In this document: positions 17,782-26,648 of the stretch, piece after piece
Position numbering within the stretch: the stretch's first letter is position 1
Layout of the letters: each line of letters starts with the position of its first letter
From: Streptomyces flavotricini
Lineage (GTDB): Bacteria > Actinomycetota > Actinomycetes > Streptomycetales > Streptomycetaceae
Assembly (NCBI RefSeq): GCF_020639365.1
Contig: NZ_JAINUL010000001.1
Span: forward strand, 3,374,270-3,438,269
Reading direction: 5' to 3'
Length of the DNA stretch: 64,000 nt
Notes under the pieces: model-generated
Told to the model about the DNA's origin: nothing
The model's input: the letters and a program-made list of their open reading frames with translations, nothing else
The model's database searches: none
Translations under genes and position numbers: made by a program

Positions 17782-18711
17782 CTACCGCTTCGGCCGGAGC
17801 GTCTCGGCGATGCGGTCCGCGGCCGCCGCGAGGTGGGCGCGGGCCTCGGCCAGCCTGGCCGGGGTGACGCCGTGGTCGCGGGCCGCGTCCCGGATGTCGT
17901 CGCGGAAGCGGTCGAGCAGCCGGTCCAGGTCACGGGCCGGGTCGCCGGTGGGGGTGAGGTCCTCGGCCCAGTGCGGGTCGGCGGCAGCGGTATCGGCGGC
18001 GGCACCGGTGGGGGCGGCGGCACCGGTGGCGGCACCCGCGGCGCCGGGCCTGGCCGTGGTGGCGGTGCCACCGAGCCAGCTGCCGGCCAGATTGCCCAGC
18101 ATCCCGCCGGACTTCGCGAACTGCTCCTGGAACTGGCTCGCGATCCGCAGGACCTCCTCGCGCGCCCGCTCCTGTGCCTCCTTGGCCTGGCGGCGGGCCG
18201 CTTGCGCCTCCTCTCGGGCCCGGCGGCTCTCGTCCTTCGCCCGGCGCGCCTGCTCCTTCCACTCCTGCCTGGCCTTGCGCAGCTCCTCCTTGGCCGCCGC
18301 CCAGGACGCGTCCTCGACGGGGGCCGCGGACGCGGAGGCCGCGGCCCGCATCTCGCGCCGCAGGGCGCCCGCCGCGCCCCGTACGTCGTCACGGATCTCG
18401 GCGGCCAGCTCGGAGACCGAGTCCCGGATCTCCAGCTCCAGGTCGGCGAGCTCACCTCCGCGGTCGGCCAGTTCGGCACGGCCCGCGTCGGTGATGGAGT
18501 ACACCTTGCGCCCGCCTTCGGTGGCGTACGTGACCAGGCCCTCGGCCTCCAGCTTGGCCAGCCGGGGGTACACCGTGCCCGCGGAGGGCGCGTACAGGCC
18601 CTGGAAGCGCTCCTCCAGCAGGCGGATCACCTCGTACCCGTGCCGCGGGGCCTCGTCCAGCAGCTTGAGCAGGTAGAGGCGGAGGCGGCCGTGGGCGAAG
18701 ACGGGCGGCAT
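17782..18711 (-). CDS. PadR-family transcriptional regulator with long coiled-coil tail
   Basis: A 309-residue regulator. Residues 1-85 are the PadR winged helix: RLYLLKLLDEAPRHGYEVI, then GLYAPSAGTVYPRLAKLE and GRKVYSITDAG. Residues ~100-195 are a charged coiled coil (EWKEQARRAKDESRRAREE), far longer than in ordinary PadR proteins. An Ala/Pro-rich linker and a helical C-terminal tail end the protein. It lies two bases after the DUF4097 gene, so the two are one operon. PadR proteins often repress their own operon; the palindrome upstream of the pair is the likely site. Confidence 0.9.
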   Translation of the reverse strand: MPPVFAHGRLRLYLLKLLDEAPRHGYEVIRLLEERFQGLYAPSAGTVYPRLAKLEAEGLVTYATEGGRKVYSITDAGRAELADRGGELADLELEIRDSVSELAAEIRDDVRGAAGALRREMRAAASASAAPVEDASWAAAKEELRKARQEWKEQARRAKDESRRAREEAQAARRQAKEAQERAREEVLRIASQFQEQFAKSGGMLGNLAGSWLGGTATTARPGAAGAATGAAAPTGAAADTAAADPHWAEDLTPTGDPARDLDRLLDRFRDDIRDAARDHGVTPARLAEARAHLAAAADRIAETLRPKR

Positions 18712-18712
18712 G

Positions 18713-19642
18713 TCAGAGCACCTTCTTGTCGAGCACGAGGGGCGTGGCGGAGCCTTCGTCGCCCGCCGCGTCGGCGGCCGGGCGGCGCAGCAGGGCGATG
18801 GAACCCGAGACGGTGGTCGCCCGCAGGGTGCCGGTGCCCGCGCCGAGGGTGCCGGCGATCCGCTTGGCGGCGAAGTGGCCGGAGACGAGGAGGTCCTCGA
18901 AGGCGTTGGAGACGCCGCCGGTGGCCGTGTTGGCCTCCACCCGCGCGTCGGCGGGGTGCGGGAGGCGGATCGCGACCTGCCCGGACACGGAGTTCAGGGA
19001 GATGTCGACGGGGCGCGGGGCGGCCGGGTCGAGGGCGAGGTCGATGAGCATGTCGCCGCTGACCGAGTCGGCCCGTACGCTGCCGCCCGCGCCGTCGACG
19101 ACGGTCAGGCCGCCGGACACGGAGTGGAAGCCGAGCTCGCCGGTGAGGGACTGGGCCTCGACGCCGCCGGAGACGGTGTTCGCGCTGACCTTGCCGGCCA
19201 GGCCGACCAGGGTGACGTCGCCGGAGACCCCGGTGACGTCGGTGCCGGCGGCGATGCCGGAGACGACGGCGGCGGCGCCGACGGCCGCGACCTGCACGTG
19301 GGTGGCGGCGGGGACGGTCAGGGTGACGGTCGCGCTGCGCTCCCAGGCCTTGCGGCCGTCGGCGGAACGGGACCAGGCCTTCCAGGGCTTGGCCTCGATC
19401 CACTGCTTGAAGCCCTGGGAGCCGTTCCAGGGGAGGTCTTCGTAGGAGACGGTCAGGGTGCCGCCCTCCTGCACGACGTACAGCGGCGGCCCGTCGACCG
19501 CGGCCACCTCCAGCCGGGCCGGCCCGTCGTCGGCGACGACGTTCACCGTGCCGCCCACGACACGGACGCGGAGCTCGGTCACCGGCTCCTCGAAGGTGAG
19601 CTTCTGCGGTTCGGCGACCGACCACGTCTTCTGCTCTGCCAT
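18713..19642 (-). CDS. DUF4097 beta-strand repeat protein
   Basis: A 309-residue protein made of short repeated beta strands, such as VSGDVTLVGLAGKVSANTVS and VSGGLTVVDGAGG, the hallmark of DUF4097 adhesin-like beta-helix proteins. No signal peptide or membrane segment is visible, so it is probably cytoplasmic or membrane-associated through partners. Function is unknown; these genes are usually next to PadR or anti-sigma-type regulators and are linked to envelope stress. ATG 19642 is preceded by GGAGGAT. It is first in an operon with the PadR gene. Confidence 0.85.
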   Translation of the reverse strand: MAEQKTWSVAEPQKLTFEEPVTELRVRVVGGTVNVVADDGPARLEVAAVDGPPLYVVQEGGTLTVSYEDLPWNGSQGFKQWIEAKPWKAWSRSADGRKAWERSATVTLTVPAATHVQVAAVGAAAVVSGIAAGTDVTGVSGDVTLVGLAGKVSANTVSGGVEAQSLTGELGFHSVSGGLTVVDGAGGSVRADSVSGDMLIDLALDPAAPRPVDISLNSVSGQVAIRLPHPADARVEANTATGGVSNAFEDLLVSGHFAAKRIAGTLGAGTGTLRATTVSGSIALLRRPAADAAGDEGSATPLVLDKKVL

Positions 19643-19682
19643 GGTGCTGATCCTCCTCGGCGTACGGACACGGCACGCAACA

Positions 19683-19716
19683 TATCGCGTCTTCTGGAGA
19701 ACACGATATATCGCGG
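19683..19716 (-). promoter_or_regulatory. Putative PadR operator: ATATCGCG repeats around a CGATATATCG palindrome
   Basis: A perfect 10-base palindrome CGATATATCG occupies 19704-19713, and ATATCGCG occurs at 19683-19689 and again at 19709-19716. The AT-rich palindrome stands out in this GC-rich DNA. It lies 41-75 bases upstream of the DUF4097-padR operon. PadR autoregulation is known for the family; the site assignment is inferred. Confidence 0.6.
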
Positions 19717-19821
19717 ATCGTCGAAGTCAAGCGCCCGTGCCTCTTCCGCGGACCGTCATCGCACGGGGGCAGCCCTCGGCACCCCCGCGCCCGGAGGGCC
19801 GACGGGGGTTGACCTTCGCGG

Positions 19822-20754
19822 CTACGCCGCGAGGAGGGGGCTTTCGTGGTGGTGGAGCCAGGCGCGGTACGGAGGGGTGCGGAGGGCCGCTTCGCGATAG
19901 GCGGCTCGGAGGTCCTCGAAGACCTCGGCATGGGCGCCCGGGCGGGTGGCCAGCAGGAGCCGGACGGCCAGGGGGTCGCCGGAGAGCGGGCGGATCGCCA
20001 TGTCGTCGCGCGGCCCCGACGTCGGCTGGCAGGGGGCCACCGCCTCGCCGGAGACGATCAGCGAGGTCGCGGTGTGGTAGTCGGCGTGCAGTACGGGCGG
20101 GTCCAGCCCGGCCCCGGCGAACACCCGGCGCAGGCCGTCCCATTCACCGTCCACGGAGGGGTCGACCGTCCACCGGTCGGCCGCCAGGTCCTGTAACTCC
20201 ACCACCGGCCGGCGCGCCGCCGGATGGTCCCGGGACATCGACACGAACTGCGGCTCCCGCTCCATCAGCGTCCGCAGCTCCAGCCCGGCCGGCACCCGCA
20301 GCGGGCAGCCCTCCACCTCGTGGACGAACGCCACGTCCAGCTGCCCCGAAGCAACCATCCGCAGCAGGGCGTTGGCGGAGACGTCCACCACCAGCGAGGT
20401 CTCCGTGTCCGGCATCCGGCGGTGGATCCGGCGCAGCCACCCCGGTATCGCACGGCTGGCGGTGGAGCCGATGTTCAGCCGCGGCCCGCGGGCCAGCGCC
20501 CTCGCCTCCGCGACGAGCGCGGCCATCTCGGCCAGCAGCGGACGGGCCCGGCCGAGGACGGTGCGGCCGAACGGGGTGGGTCTGCAGCCGGTGCGCTCAC
20601 GCAGGAACAGCTCGCCGTCCAGGGCGCGTTCGATGCGGCGCAGCTGGGTCGTCAGGGAGGGCTGGCTCACGCCGAGCTGCCGCGCGGCTTTGTGCAGACT
20701 GCCGGCGTCGGCAATGGCGCACAGCGCGCGCAGGTGCCTCACCTCGAGCTCCAT
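19822..20754 (-). CDS. snpR: LysR-family regulator of snapalysin
   Basis: A 310-residue LysR regulator. The N-terminal HTH is DAGSLHKAARQLGVSQPSL (about 16-34) with the TTQLRRIERALDGELFLRER recognition and linker helices; the C-terminal effector domain has LNIGSTASRA and VVDVSANALLRMV. It is transcribed divergently from the snapalysin gene, with 207 bases between the starts. This snpR-snpA arrangement is known in several Streptomyces, where the LysR protein activates the protease. The MELEVRHLRALC start at 20754 is the family N-terminus. Confidence 0.9.
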   Translation of the reverse strand: MELEVRHLRALCAIADAGSLHKAARQLGVSQPSLTTQLRRIERALDGELFLRERTGCRPTPFGRTVLGRARPLLAEMAALVAEARALARGPRLNIGSTASRAIPGWLRRIHRRMPDTETSLVVDVSANALLRMVASGQLDVAFVHEVEGCPLRVPAGLELRTLMEREPQFVSMSRDHPAARRPVVELQDLAADRWTVDPSVDGEWDGLRRVFAGAGLDPPVLHADYHTATSLIVSGEAVAPCQPTSGPRDDMAIRPLSGDPLAVRLLLATRPGAHAEVFEDLRAAYREAALRTPPYRAWLHHHESPLLAA

Positions 20755-20849
20755 GACCCGAGGGTAGGCCGGTCCCAGGTGACCGCACCAGCCACTGATA
20801 CCCCATCGAATCCCGCCATTCTCACGGAAGTTGACCTTCCGAAATCTTC

Positions 20850-20870
20850 CCGATAGGGCGGCGCTATCGG
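20850..20870. promoter_or_regulatory. LysR-type operator between snpR and snpA
   Basis: CCGATAG (20850-20856) and CTATCGG (20864-20870) form a perfect inverted repeat with a 7-base spacer. It contains T-N11-A as expected for LysR sites and lies in the snpR-snpA divergent promoter. Confidence 0.7.
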
Positions 20871-20961
20871 TGGCTGACATCATCCGCCGACCGCCCCCGC
20901 TCCCGCAGACTCCGGTACCGAACGACCCACCCCCCGCACCGGATGAGTAGGAGCCCCCCAC

Positions 20962-21633
20962 ATGCGCCACTCCCGTACGTCCCGAAAGGCCGTCCTGGCC
21001 GCCTCCGTCGGCCTCGGCTTCGCCGCCGCACTCGGCGCCGTCCCCACCGCCAGCGCCGCCCCCGCTCCCGCACCCGTCGGCAACGCCGCGACCTTCTCGG
21101 CGTACGAGCGCTCGCAGGAGAACCAGGACGCGAACCGCGCCTTCTTCGAGGCCGTGCAGCGCTCGGTCGCCGAGCAGCGCGCCGCGAACCCGGGCGCCCT
21201 CGCGGTGACCGTCACCTACAACACGCGCAACGCGCCCAGCTTCCGCAGCCAGATAGCCAGCTCCACCCAGATATGGAACAGCTCGGTCTCGAACGTGAAG
21301 CTCCAGGAGGTCTCCTCCGGCGGGAACTTCTCGTACTACGAGGGCAACGACTCGCGCGGTTCGTACGCGAGCACGGACGGCCACGGCCGGGGCTACATCT
21401 TCCTCGACTACCGGCAGAACCAGCAGTACAACTCCACCCGGGTGACCGCGCACGAGACCGGACACGTGCTGGGACTGCCGGACCACTACTCGGGCCCCTG
21501 CTCCGAGCTGATGTCGGGCGGCGGCCCCGGCACCTCCTGCCAGAACCCGTACCCGAACAGCACGGAGCGCTCCCGCGTGAACCAGCTGTGGGTCAACGGG
21601 CTGGCGGCATCGGGCCTGGGCACGAAGGGCTAG
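20962..21633 (+). CDS. snpA: Snapalysin, secreted small neutral metalloprotease (M7)
   Basis: A 223-residue secreted protease. A Sec signal peptide with an Arg/Ser-rich start and hydrophobic core ends at about residue 32 (PTASAAPA). The zinc motif is [11 protein letters not shown] (H164, E165, H168, D174), which is the M7 form HExxHxxGxxD, followed by the [11 protein letters not shown]et-turn. Two cysteines of the mature domain (GPC, TSC) can form a disulfide. The ribosome site is GTAGGAGC before ATG 20962. It degrades milk casein in characterised strains; the natural substrate is unknown. Control by the divergent LysR protein is likely. Confidence 0.95.
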   Translation: MRHSRTSRKAVLAASVGLGFAAALGAVPTASAAPAPAPVGNAATFSAYERSQENQDANRAFFEAVQRSVAEQRAANPGALAVTVTYNTRNAPSFRSQIASSTQIWNSSVSNVKLQEVSSGGNFSYYEGNDSRGSYASTDGHGRGYIFLDYRQNQQYNSTRVTAHETGHVLGLPDHYSGPCSELMSGGGPGTSCQNPYPNSTERSRVNQLWVNGLAASGLGTKG

Positions 21634-21870
21634 CTAGAGCTCGGGGAGCTTCCCCACCTCGGCTGCGTACTCCGGGCAGTCCGGGTTCCTGCAGGGACCC
21701 GGAACCCACTCCGGGATGAAGATCCCGAGCGCCTTGCGCCGCCGTACGAGGGTGTCGACGGAGCGACCGCAGGTCGGGCACGCGAGCTGATCGTGCCCGG
21801 CCTGCGGGGCCACCACCTCGTGCGGCTGCGGGTGGCGCCGATCCTGCTGTTGGTGCTGTTCACCGGCCAT
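21634..21870 (-). CDS. Small zinc-ribbon-like protein of unknown function
   Basis: A 78-residue protein with a His/Gln-rich N-terminus (HQQQDRRHPQPHEVV) and four cysteines in two knuckle-like pairs: ACPTCGRSVDTLVRRRK, then PGPCRNPDCPEY. This spacing suggests one structural zinc. Such proteins are widespread in Streptomyces without an assigned role. ATG 21870 begins the conserved part; an in-frame upstream ATG would add residues without conserved character. It lies downstream of the DHFR-like gene on the same strand, 38 bases away. Confidence 0.7.
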   Translation of the reverse strand: MAGEQHQQQDRRHPQPHEVVAPQAGHDQLACPTCGRSVDTLVRRRKALGIFIPEWVPGPCRNPDCPEYAAEVGKLPEL

Positions 21871-21908
21871 ACCTCCACGGTAGGCCGGTTCCGCGCGTTC
21901 GGCGGGTT

Positions 21909-22493
21909 TCAGCGCTTCACTGCGTACGAGCCGACGGTCTGGCCGCCGCCGAAGGCGCGGAATCCGGTCAGCTCGAGGGGGCGCACGCCGAAACCGGCGC
22001 GGGACATCGGCATGCCGGTGCCGGCGAAGAACGGGTAGGTCTTCACGACGAACTCGTCGATCTCGTCGATCAGCTGCGTCGCGAGGTCCGCCCCGCCGCA
22101 CAGCCAGATGCCGAGCCCGTCGCGGGCCTTCAGCTCCCGCACCCGGGCCACGAGATCACCGCTGATCAGCCGCACCTGCGGGTCCGGAGAGGCGGTCAGC
22201 GAGCGCGAGACCACGTACTGCTCGCGGACGTGGCCGTAGGGGCTGGTCATGCCCTCCTTGAGGCCCGGCTCGTAGGTCCTGCGGCCCATCAGGACCGCGT
22301 CGAAGCGCTTCGGCGGGGCCTCGGAGAGTCCGAGGTGGGCGCGTCCGGCGGCGGCGATGGTCTCGGGGTACTCCTCCGCCAGGTACCCGACGAACTCCGG
22401 GTCCAGGGAGCCGTAGAAGAAGTCGCCGTCACCGTCCGGGGCCCCGATGAAGCCGTCGACGGTCGTGGCGACGAAGTACGTGAGCGTGCGCAA
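21909..22493 (-). CDS. Dihydrofolate reductase family protein (RibD C-terminal-like)
   Basis: A 194-residue protein of the DHFR/RibD C-terminal fold. The opening TYFVATTVDGFIGAPDGD and the central AVLMGRRTYEPG and IWLCGGADLATQLI segments are those of YyaP/YwjB-like reductases, which bind NADPH. It is not the essential folA-type enzyme; the substrate is unknown. The gene for the zinc-ribbon protein follows 38 bases downstream. Confidence 0.88.
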   Translation of the reverse strand: MRTLTYFVATTVDGFIGAPDGDGDFFYGSLDPEFVGYLAEEYPETIAAAGRAHLGLSEAPPKRFDAVLMGRRTYEPGLKEGMTSPYGHVREQYVVSRSLTASPDPQVRLISGDLVARVRELKARDGLGIWLCGGADLATQLIDEIDEFVVKTYPFFAGTGMPMSRAGFGVRPLELTGFRAFGGGQTVGSYAVKR

Positions 22494-22578
22494 GCGGGAT
22501 CTCTTTCACTGGACGGCGCCACGGGTCCCATGACACGTCGATCAAAGTACTGCGCATGCAGTGGTCACGCAAGGGCCG

Positions 22579-23193
22579 TTACGCCGTCGCCGTCCCCTGC
22601 GGCTTGCGCCACATCGGCCACATCAGCGGACCCTCCGGCAGCCGCACCGCCTCGCCCGTGAACTCCCAGCCGAGCCGCTCGTACAGCCCCTTGCTGCGCT
22701 CGCTGCTCGCCTCCAGGTACATCGGCACGCCCTCGCGGTCGCAGCGCTCCAGGACCGGCCGCATCAGCTCGGTCCCGAGCCCCTCGCCCTGGCGGCCCGG
22801 GGCCACCGCGATCATCAGCAGGTACTCGTGCTCCTCGGCCGTCGGGTGGACCTCGCCCGTCAGCCGGCCGACCAGCTCGCACCGCTCGTTGTCGGGGTCG
22901 GCGGCCTCCCGCATCCTCGCCGGGACGTCGTCCTCGGCGGCGTCCCCCTCCGGCTCCCCCGCCGGGACCCGCAGCCACAGGGCGGCCGCCGAACCGTCGG
23001 CCGCGTAGTCGATCCGGCCCTCGGCCAGCGCCACGTCCACGAAGACGCCCAGGAACCTGCCGTGCACCGCCGCCCGGTGCTCGGGGTCCGGGAAGACCCA
23101 GCTGCTCACCGGGTCGGCGCGGAAGGCCTCGTCGAGGAGGCGGGCCACCGCGTCCCGGTCCGACTGGTCCGCCTGACGTATCTCCAGCGCCAC
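22579..23193 (-). CDS. GNAT-family N-acetyltransferase
   Basis: A 204-residue acyl-CoA-dependent acetyltransferase. Motif A is LMIAVAPGRQGEGLGTELM (about 125-143), containing the Q/RxxGxG/A pyrophosphate loop; motif B is ERLGWEFTGE. The N-terminal half is longer than minimal GNATs, with GRFLGVFVDVALAEG. Substrate not predictable. Start ATG 23193. A strong terminator lies between this gene and the polyprenyl synthase gene upstream, so it is a separate unit. Confidence 0.87.
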   Translation of the reverse strand: MALEIRQADQSDRDAVARLLDEAFRADPVSSWVFPDPEHRAAVHGRFLGVFVDVALAEGRIDYAADGSAAALWLRVPAGEPEGDAAEDDVPARMREAADPDNERCELVGRLTGEVHPTAEEHEYLLMIAVAPGRQGEGLGTELMRPVLERCDREGVPMYLEASSERSKGLYERLGWEFTGEAVRLPEGPLMWPMWRKPQGTATA

Positions 23194-23259
23194 TGGTCAC
23201 ACCCTTCGCTCACGTTTCAACTACCGCGAGCGATCCTAGAGTTGGCCCGAAGCGGCGGA

Positions 23260-23299
23260 AAGCCTCGTTCCGGCACCATGCGGTGCCGGAACGAGGCTT
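23260..23299 (-). terminator. Terminator of the encapsulin operon, 18-bp perfect stem
   Basis: Bases 23260-23277 pair perfectly with 23282-23299 around a 4-base loop. The hairpin lies 46 bases after the polyprenyl synthase stop on the minus strand. Confidence 0.85.
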
Positions 23300-23345
23300 G
23301 CGCACGCCCCTCCCCCCGCCCACCCTCCCCCCGCCTGCTACGCGC

Positions 23346-24401
23346 TCACCGCGTACGCCGCGTCACGAACTCCGCCAACGCCAGCAGTCCGCCCGCCGCC
23401 CCGAGGTCCGGCACGGCCCGGGACAGCAGCTGCACCGCCCGGCCCATCCGGTCCGCGGCATGGGCCTGCGCCCAGTCGCGGCCGCCGGCCCGGTCCACCG
23501 CGTCGGCGGCCGCGCGTACGTCGTCCCCCGTCATGGGTCCCGCGTACAGCGCCGCCAGCTGCTCGCCGGCCGCGGTGCCCGAGGTGAGGGCGGCCACGAC
23601 CGGGAGCGACTTCTTTCGGGCGATCAGGTCCGCCCCGGCGGGCTTGCCGGTGTGCCCCGGATCGCCCCAGATGCCGATCAGGTCGTCGATCAGCTGGAAG
23701 GCCAGTCCGGCCTCCCGGCCGAAGGCGTCCATCGCGTCGACCTCGTCCGGCCCGGCGCCCGCGTACAGCGCGCCGAGCGCGCAGGCGCAGCCCAGCAGGG
23801 CACCGGTCTTGGCCGTCGCCATGGTCAGGCACTCGTCGAGCGAGACGTACGGCCTCTGCTCGAACGCGCAGTCCGCCTGCTGACCGGCGCACAGCTCGAT
23901 GACGCAGGCCGCGAGCCGCCCCGAGGCCGCCGCCGAGGCGGGGTGCGGATCCTCAGCCAGCAGCCTGAGCGCGAGCGCCATCATGGCGTCGCCGGTGATG
24001 ATCGCGTCGGGTATCCCGAACACGGTCCAGGCGGTGGGCCTGCCCCGGCGCTTCCTGTCCTTGTCGATGACGTCGTCGTGCAGCAGCGTGAAGTTGTGCG
24101 CGAGCTCCACGGCCACCGCCGCCCGCACGACCCCCTCGGCCTCCTTGTCGTCCCGGCCGCCCGGCAGCGCCCGGGCCGCGGCGAGCACGAGGGCGGGCCG
24201 GATGGCCTTGCCCGCGTTGCCCGCGGCGGGGGTGCCGTCCGCCTGCTCCCAGCCGAAGTGGTACATCGCCACGCGCTTCATCGAGCCGGGCAGGCTCTCG
24301 ACCGTGCGGCGCAGTTCCGGATTGACCGTCTCCCTCGTCCGCTCCAGCAGGGCCGCGGCCTCGTGGCCCTCGCCGGTCGTCATCGCCTCAGTGGTGCCCA
24401 T
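23346..24401 (-). CDS. Polyprenyl diphosphate synthase, probable encapsulin cargo
   Basis: A trans-isoprenyl diphosphate synthase of 351 residues that condenses isopentenyl diphosphate with an allylic primer. The first Asp-rich motif is LLHDDVIDKD and the second is FQLIDDLIGIWGD, both intact; GKAIRPALVL is the conserved substrate loop. Chain length cannot be read with certainty. It lies 48 bases downstream of the encapsulin shell gene in one operon. Family 2B encapsulins are known to be linked to prenyl synthases and terpene cyclases, so it may be encapsulated. I see no obvious long disordered cargo tag, only about 15 residues before the fold. Confidence 0.9.
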   Translation of the reverse strand: MGTTEAMTTGEGHEAAALLERTRETVNPELRRTVESLPGSMKRVAMYHFGWEQADGTPAAGNAGKAIRPALVLAAARALPGGRDDKEAEGVVRAAVAVELAHNFTLLHDDVIDKDRKRRGRPTAWTVFGIPDAIITGDAMMALALRLLAEDPHPASAAASGRLAACVIELCAGQQADCAFEQRPYVSLDECLTMATAKTGALLGCACALGALYAGAGPDEVDAMDAFGREAGLAFQLIDDLIGIWGDPGHTGKPAGADLIARKKSLPVVAALTSGTAAGEQLAALYAGPMTGDDVRAAADAVDRAGGRDWAQAHAADRMGRAVQLLSRAVPDLGAAGGLLALAEFVTRRTR

Positions 24402-24449
24402 GGCGTGTCCCCGCTTCCCGATCCCCGTGTGTCGTGCCCGGCCGGCCGC

Positions 24450-25856
24450 TCAGCGCCAGCGGGCGATCTCGACGTTCTCCAGGATGCCGAGCGCGTCCGG
24501 CACCAGCACCGCGGCGGAGAAGTACGCGGTGACCAGGTACGAGATGATCGCCTGCTCGCTGATGCCCATGAAGCGCACCGACATGCTCGGCTCGATCTCG
24601 TCCGGGATGCCGGGCTGGTGCAGGCCGATGACTCCGGCCTCGTCCTCGCCGGTGCGCATGCAGAGGATGGACGTCGTCCGCGCGTCGCTGATCGGGATCT
24701 TGTTGCACGGGAAGATCGGCACGCCCCGCCAGGTCGTCATCCGGGTGCCGGCGACGTCGATCGTCTCGGGGACCAGTCCGCGCTTGTTGCACTCGCGGCC
24801 GAAGGCGGCGATGGCCTTGGGGTGGGCGAGGAACAGGTCGGAACCGCGCCGCATGCTGAGCAGCTGGTCCATGTCGTCGGGGCCGGGGCCGCCGTCGTGC
24901 GGCTGGATGCGCTGGTCGTACTCGGCGTTGTGGAGCAGGCCGAACTCCGGGTTGTTGAGCATCTCGTGCTCCTGGCGCTCGCGCAGCGCCTCGACCGTGA
25001 GCCGCAACTGCTGCTCGGTCTGGTTCATCGGCTGGTTGTAGAGGTCGGCGACGCGCGTGTGCACCCGCAGGACCGTTTGTGCAATGGAGAGTTCGTACTC
25101 GCGCGGCCGGGCCTCGTAGTCCACGAAGGTGCCGGGGAGGACGGCCTCGCCGTGGTGGCCGGCCGACAGGTCGATCGCGGCCTCGCCGTACTGGTTGGCG
25201 CGCTGGGCGGGCAGGGAGCGCTGGGCCTCCACGTGCGCGCGCAGGGAGTCGACGCGGTCGGTGAGCAGCCGGAAGTCCTGGCGGGACAGCACGAGCGCGG
25301 TGCCGGAGGTGACGGCGCGCGCGGTGTACTCCCAGATCGCCTCCTCGTCGACGAGGGAGTCCTCGCCGAAGTAGGCGCCGTCGGCGACGGTCCGCAGGAC
25401 GGCGTCGTCCCCGTACGGGCCGGGGCCGATCTGCTCGACGCGGCCGTGCGCCAGCAGGAACACGTTGTCGGAGGCGCTGCCGAAGGAGGTCAGCTCCTGG
25501 CCTGCCTCGAAGTCGATCTGCCGGCACCGCTGGGCGAGCTCGGTGAGCACGTCCAGGTCCTCGTAGGTGCGCAGCAGCGGGAGTTCGCCGAGCTCGGCCG
25601 GGATGACCTGGACCTGGGTCCCGGTCTTGACGAACTCCACGCGTCCGTCGCCGACCGAGTAGCTCAGCCGCCTGTTCACCCGGTACGTGCCGCCCTGTAC
25701 GGACACCCACGGGAGCATCTTCAGGAGCCACCGGGAGGTGATCTCCTGCATCTGCGGCGCGGACTTGGTCGTGGTTGCCAAGTTCCGCGCGGCCGAGGTC
25801 GCAAGACTCCTCTGCGGCGCCTGGGCCTCGGATTCGGAACCTGCCTGGACCGACAT
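24450..25856 (-). CDS. Family 2B encapsulin nanocompartment shell protein with cyclic-nucleotide-binding domain
   Basis: A 468-residue HK97-fold shell protein. An N-terminal arm ([21 protein letters not shown]) precedes the fold. A CAP-like domain sits at about 95-215 ([38 protein letters not shown]), the 2B hallmark. The C-terminal two-thirds holds [41 protein letters not shown] and [22 protein letters not shown], the conserved EshA-type shell segments. It assembles into a protein cage in the cytoplasm. The cargo is most likely the prenyl synthase encoded 48 bases downstream. The [10 protein letters not shown] box retains the acidic residue of nucleotide binders, but ligand binding is unproven. 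Confidence 0.95.
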   Translation of the reverse strand: MSVQAGSESEAQAPQRSLATSAARNLATTTKSAPQMQEITSRWLLKMLPWVSVQGGTYRVNRRLSYSVGDGRVEFVKTGTQVQVIPAELGELPLLRTYEDLDVLTELAQRCRQIDFEAGQELTSFGSASDNVFLLAHGRVEQIGPGPYGDDAVLRTVADGAYFGEDSLVDEEAIWEYTARAVTSGTALVLSRQDFRLLTDRVDSLRAHVEAQRSLPAQRANQYGEAAIDLSAGHHGEAVLPGTFVDYEARPREYELSIAQTVLRVHTRVADLYNQPMNQTEQQLRLTVEALRERQEHEMLNNPEFGLLHNAEYDQRIQPHDGGPGPDDMDQLLSMRRGSDLFLAHPKAIAAFGRECNKRGLVPETIDVAGTRMTTWRGVPIFPCNKIPISDARTTSILCMRTGEDEAGVIGLHQPGIPDEIEPSMSVRFMGISEQAIISYLVTAYFSAAVLVPDALGILENVEIARWR

Positions 25857-26074
25857 GTGTATCCCTTTCGATCACTCCATGGATCTGCGGGATGCAGCCT
25901 TCCAGTACGGAACGTGGTGGGACCATTACACAAAAGGGTGGGACTACTCCGTCCGGGTGTGGGCACTCTTTGGAGTTCATCTCCTGCACATGAGGCCTCT
26001 TTCATCCCACCGGTTCCGGCCAACCCCGCATTCCGGGGCGGACCGGGACCGGGGGGGCCGCCGTGGGCGACTTT

Positions 26075-26097
26075 AATTTGCATGGCAGATGCGAGTT
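26075..26097 (+). promoter_or_regulatory. NsrR operator upstream of nsrR
   Basis: An 11-1-11 imperfect inverted repeat: AATTTGCATGG, C, AGATGCGAGTT. Reversed, the second half is AACTCGCATCT, and 7 of 11 positions match the first. It lies 15 bases before the nsrR start, which predicts autorepression, and resembles the site upstream of hmp. Confidence 0.72.
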
Positions 26098-26112
26098 TTC
26101 TAGAGTGGGCTC

Positions 26113-26568
26113 ATGCGGCTGACCCGATTCACCGACCTGGCGCTGCGCGTCCTGATGCGCCTCGCCGTCACGGACGCGGAGCTCCCGACCACCCGTGACG
26201 TGGCGGCGACCATGGAGGTCCCGTACACGCACACGGCGAAGGTGGTCGCCCGGCTGCAGCACCTCGGCCTGGTCGAGGCGCGGCGCGGCCGCGGTGGCGG
26301 GCTCGCCCTGACCGCCGCCGGGCGGGCGGCCTCCGTGGGCGGTGTCGTGCGCGAACTGGAGGGCGCGGGGGACGTCGTGGACTGCGACGGCGCCACCCCC
26401 TGCCCGCTGCGCGGGGCCTGTGTCCTGCGCGGGGCGCTGCGCCGGGCCCAGGAGGCCTTCTTCGCCGCACTGGACCCGCTGACGGTGGACGACCTCGTCG
26501 CGGCGCCGACCGGCCCGCTGCTGCTGGGCATCGCGGGCGGCCCGCCGGGGCGGCCCGCGAGCCCCTGA
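26113..26568 (+). CDS. nsrR: NsrR, Rrf2-family nitric-oxide-sensing repressor
   Basis: A 151-residue Rrf2 regulator with a winged helix (RFTDLALRVLMRLA, then TMEVPYTHTAKVVARLQHLG) and the cluster ligands C91, C97 and C103 (CDGATPCPLRGAC). Asp8, the fourth ligand in Streptomyces NsrR, is present. NO destroys the [4Fe-4S] cluster and releases repression. It is upstream of and co-oriented with the flavohaemoglobin gene, and both have an NsrR-like inverted repeat in front. That pairing defines the NO-detoxification regulon. Confidence 0.95.
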   Translation: MRLTRFTDLALRVLMRLAVTDAELPTTRDVAATMEVPYTHTAKVVARLQHLGLVEARRGRGGGLALTAAGRAASVGGVVRELEGAGDVVDCDGATPCPLRGACVLRGALRRAQEAFFAALDPLTVDDLVAAPTGPLLLGIAGGPPGRPASP

Positions 26569-26648
26569 GCCCCGGCGCCGGCTGGCCGGTTCCCGCCACC
26601 TGACATCAACGGCCCGAACGGGTGTACCCGGGCGGATCCGCACCCAAA

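Noticed and set aside
23283..26198. Rightward open frame of 971 codons opposite the encapsulin operon
   Set aside because: It is antisense to two well-recognised proteins and has no motif.
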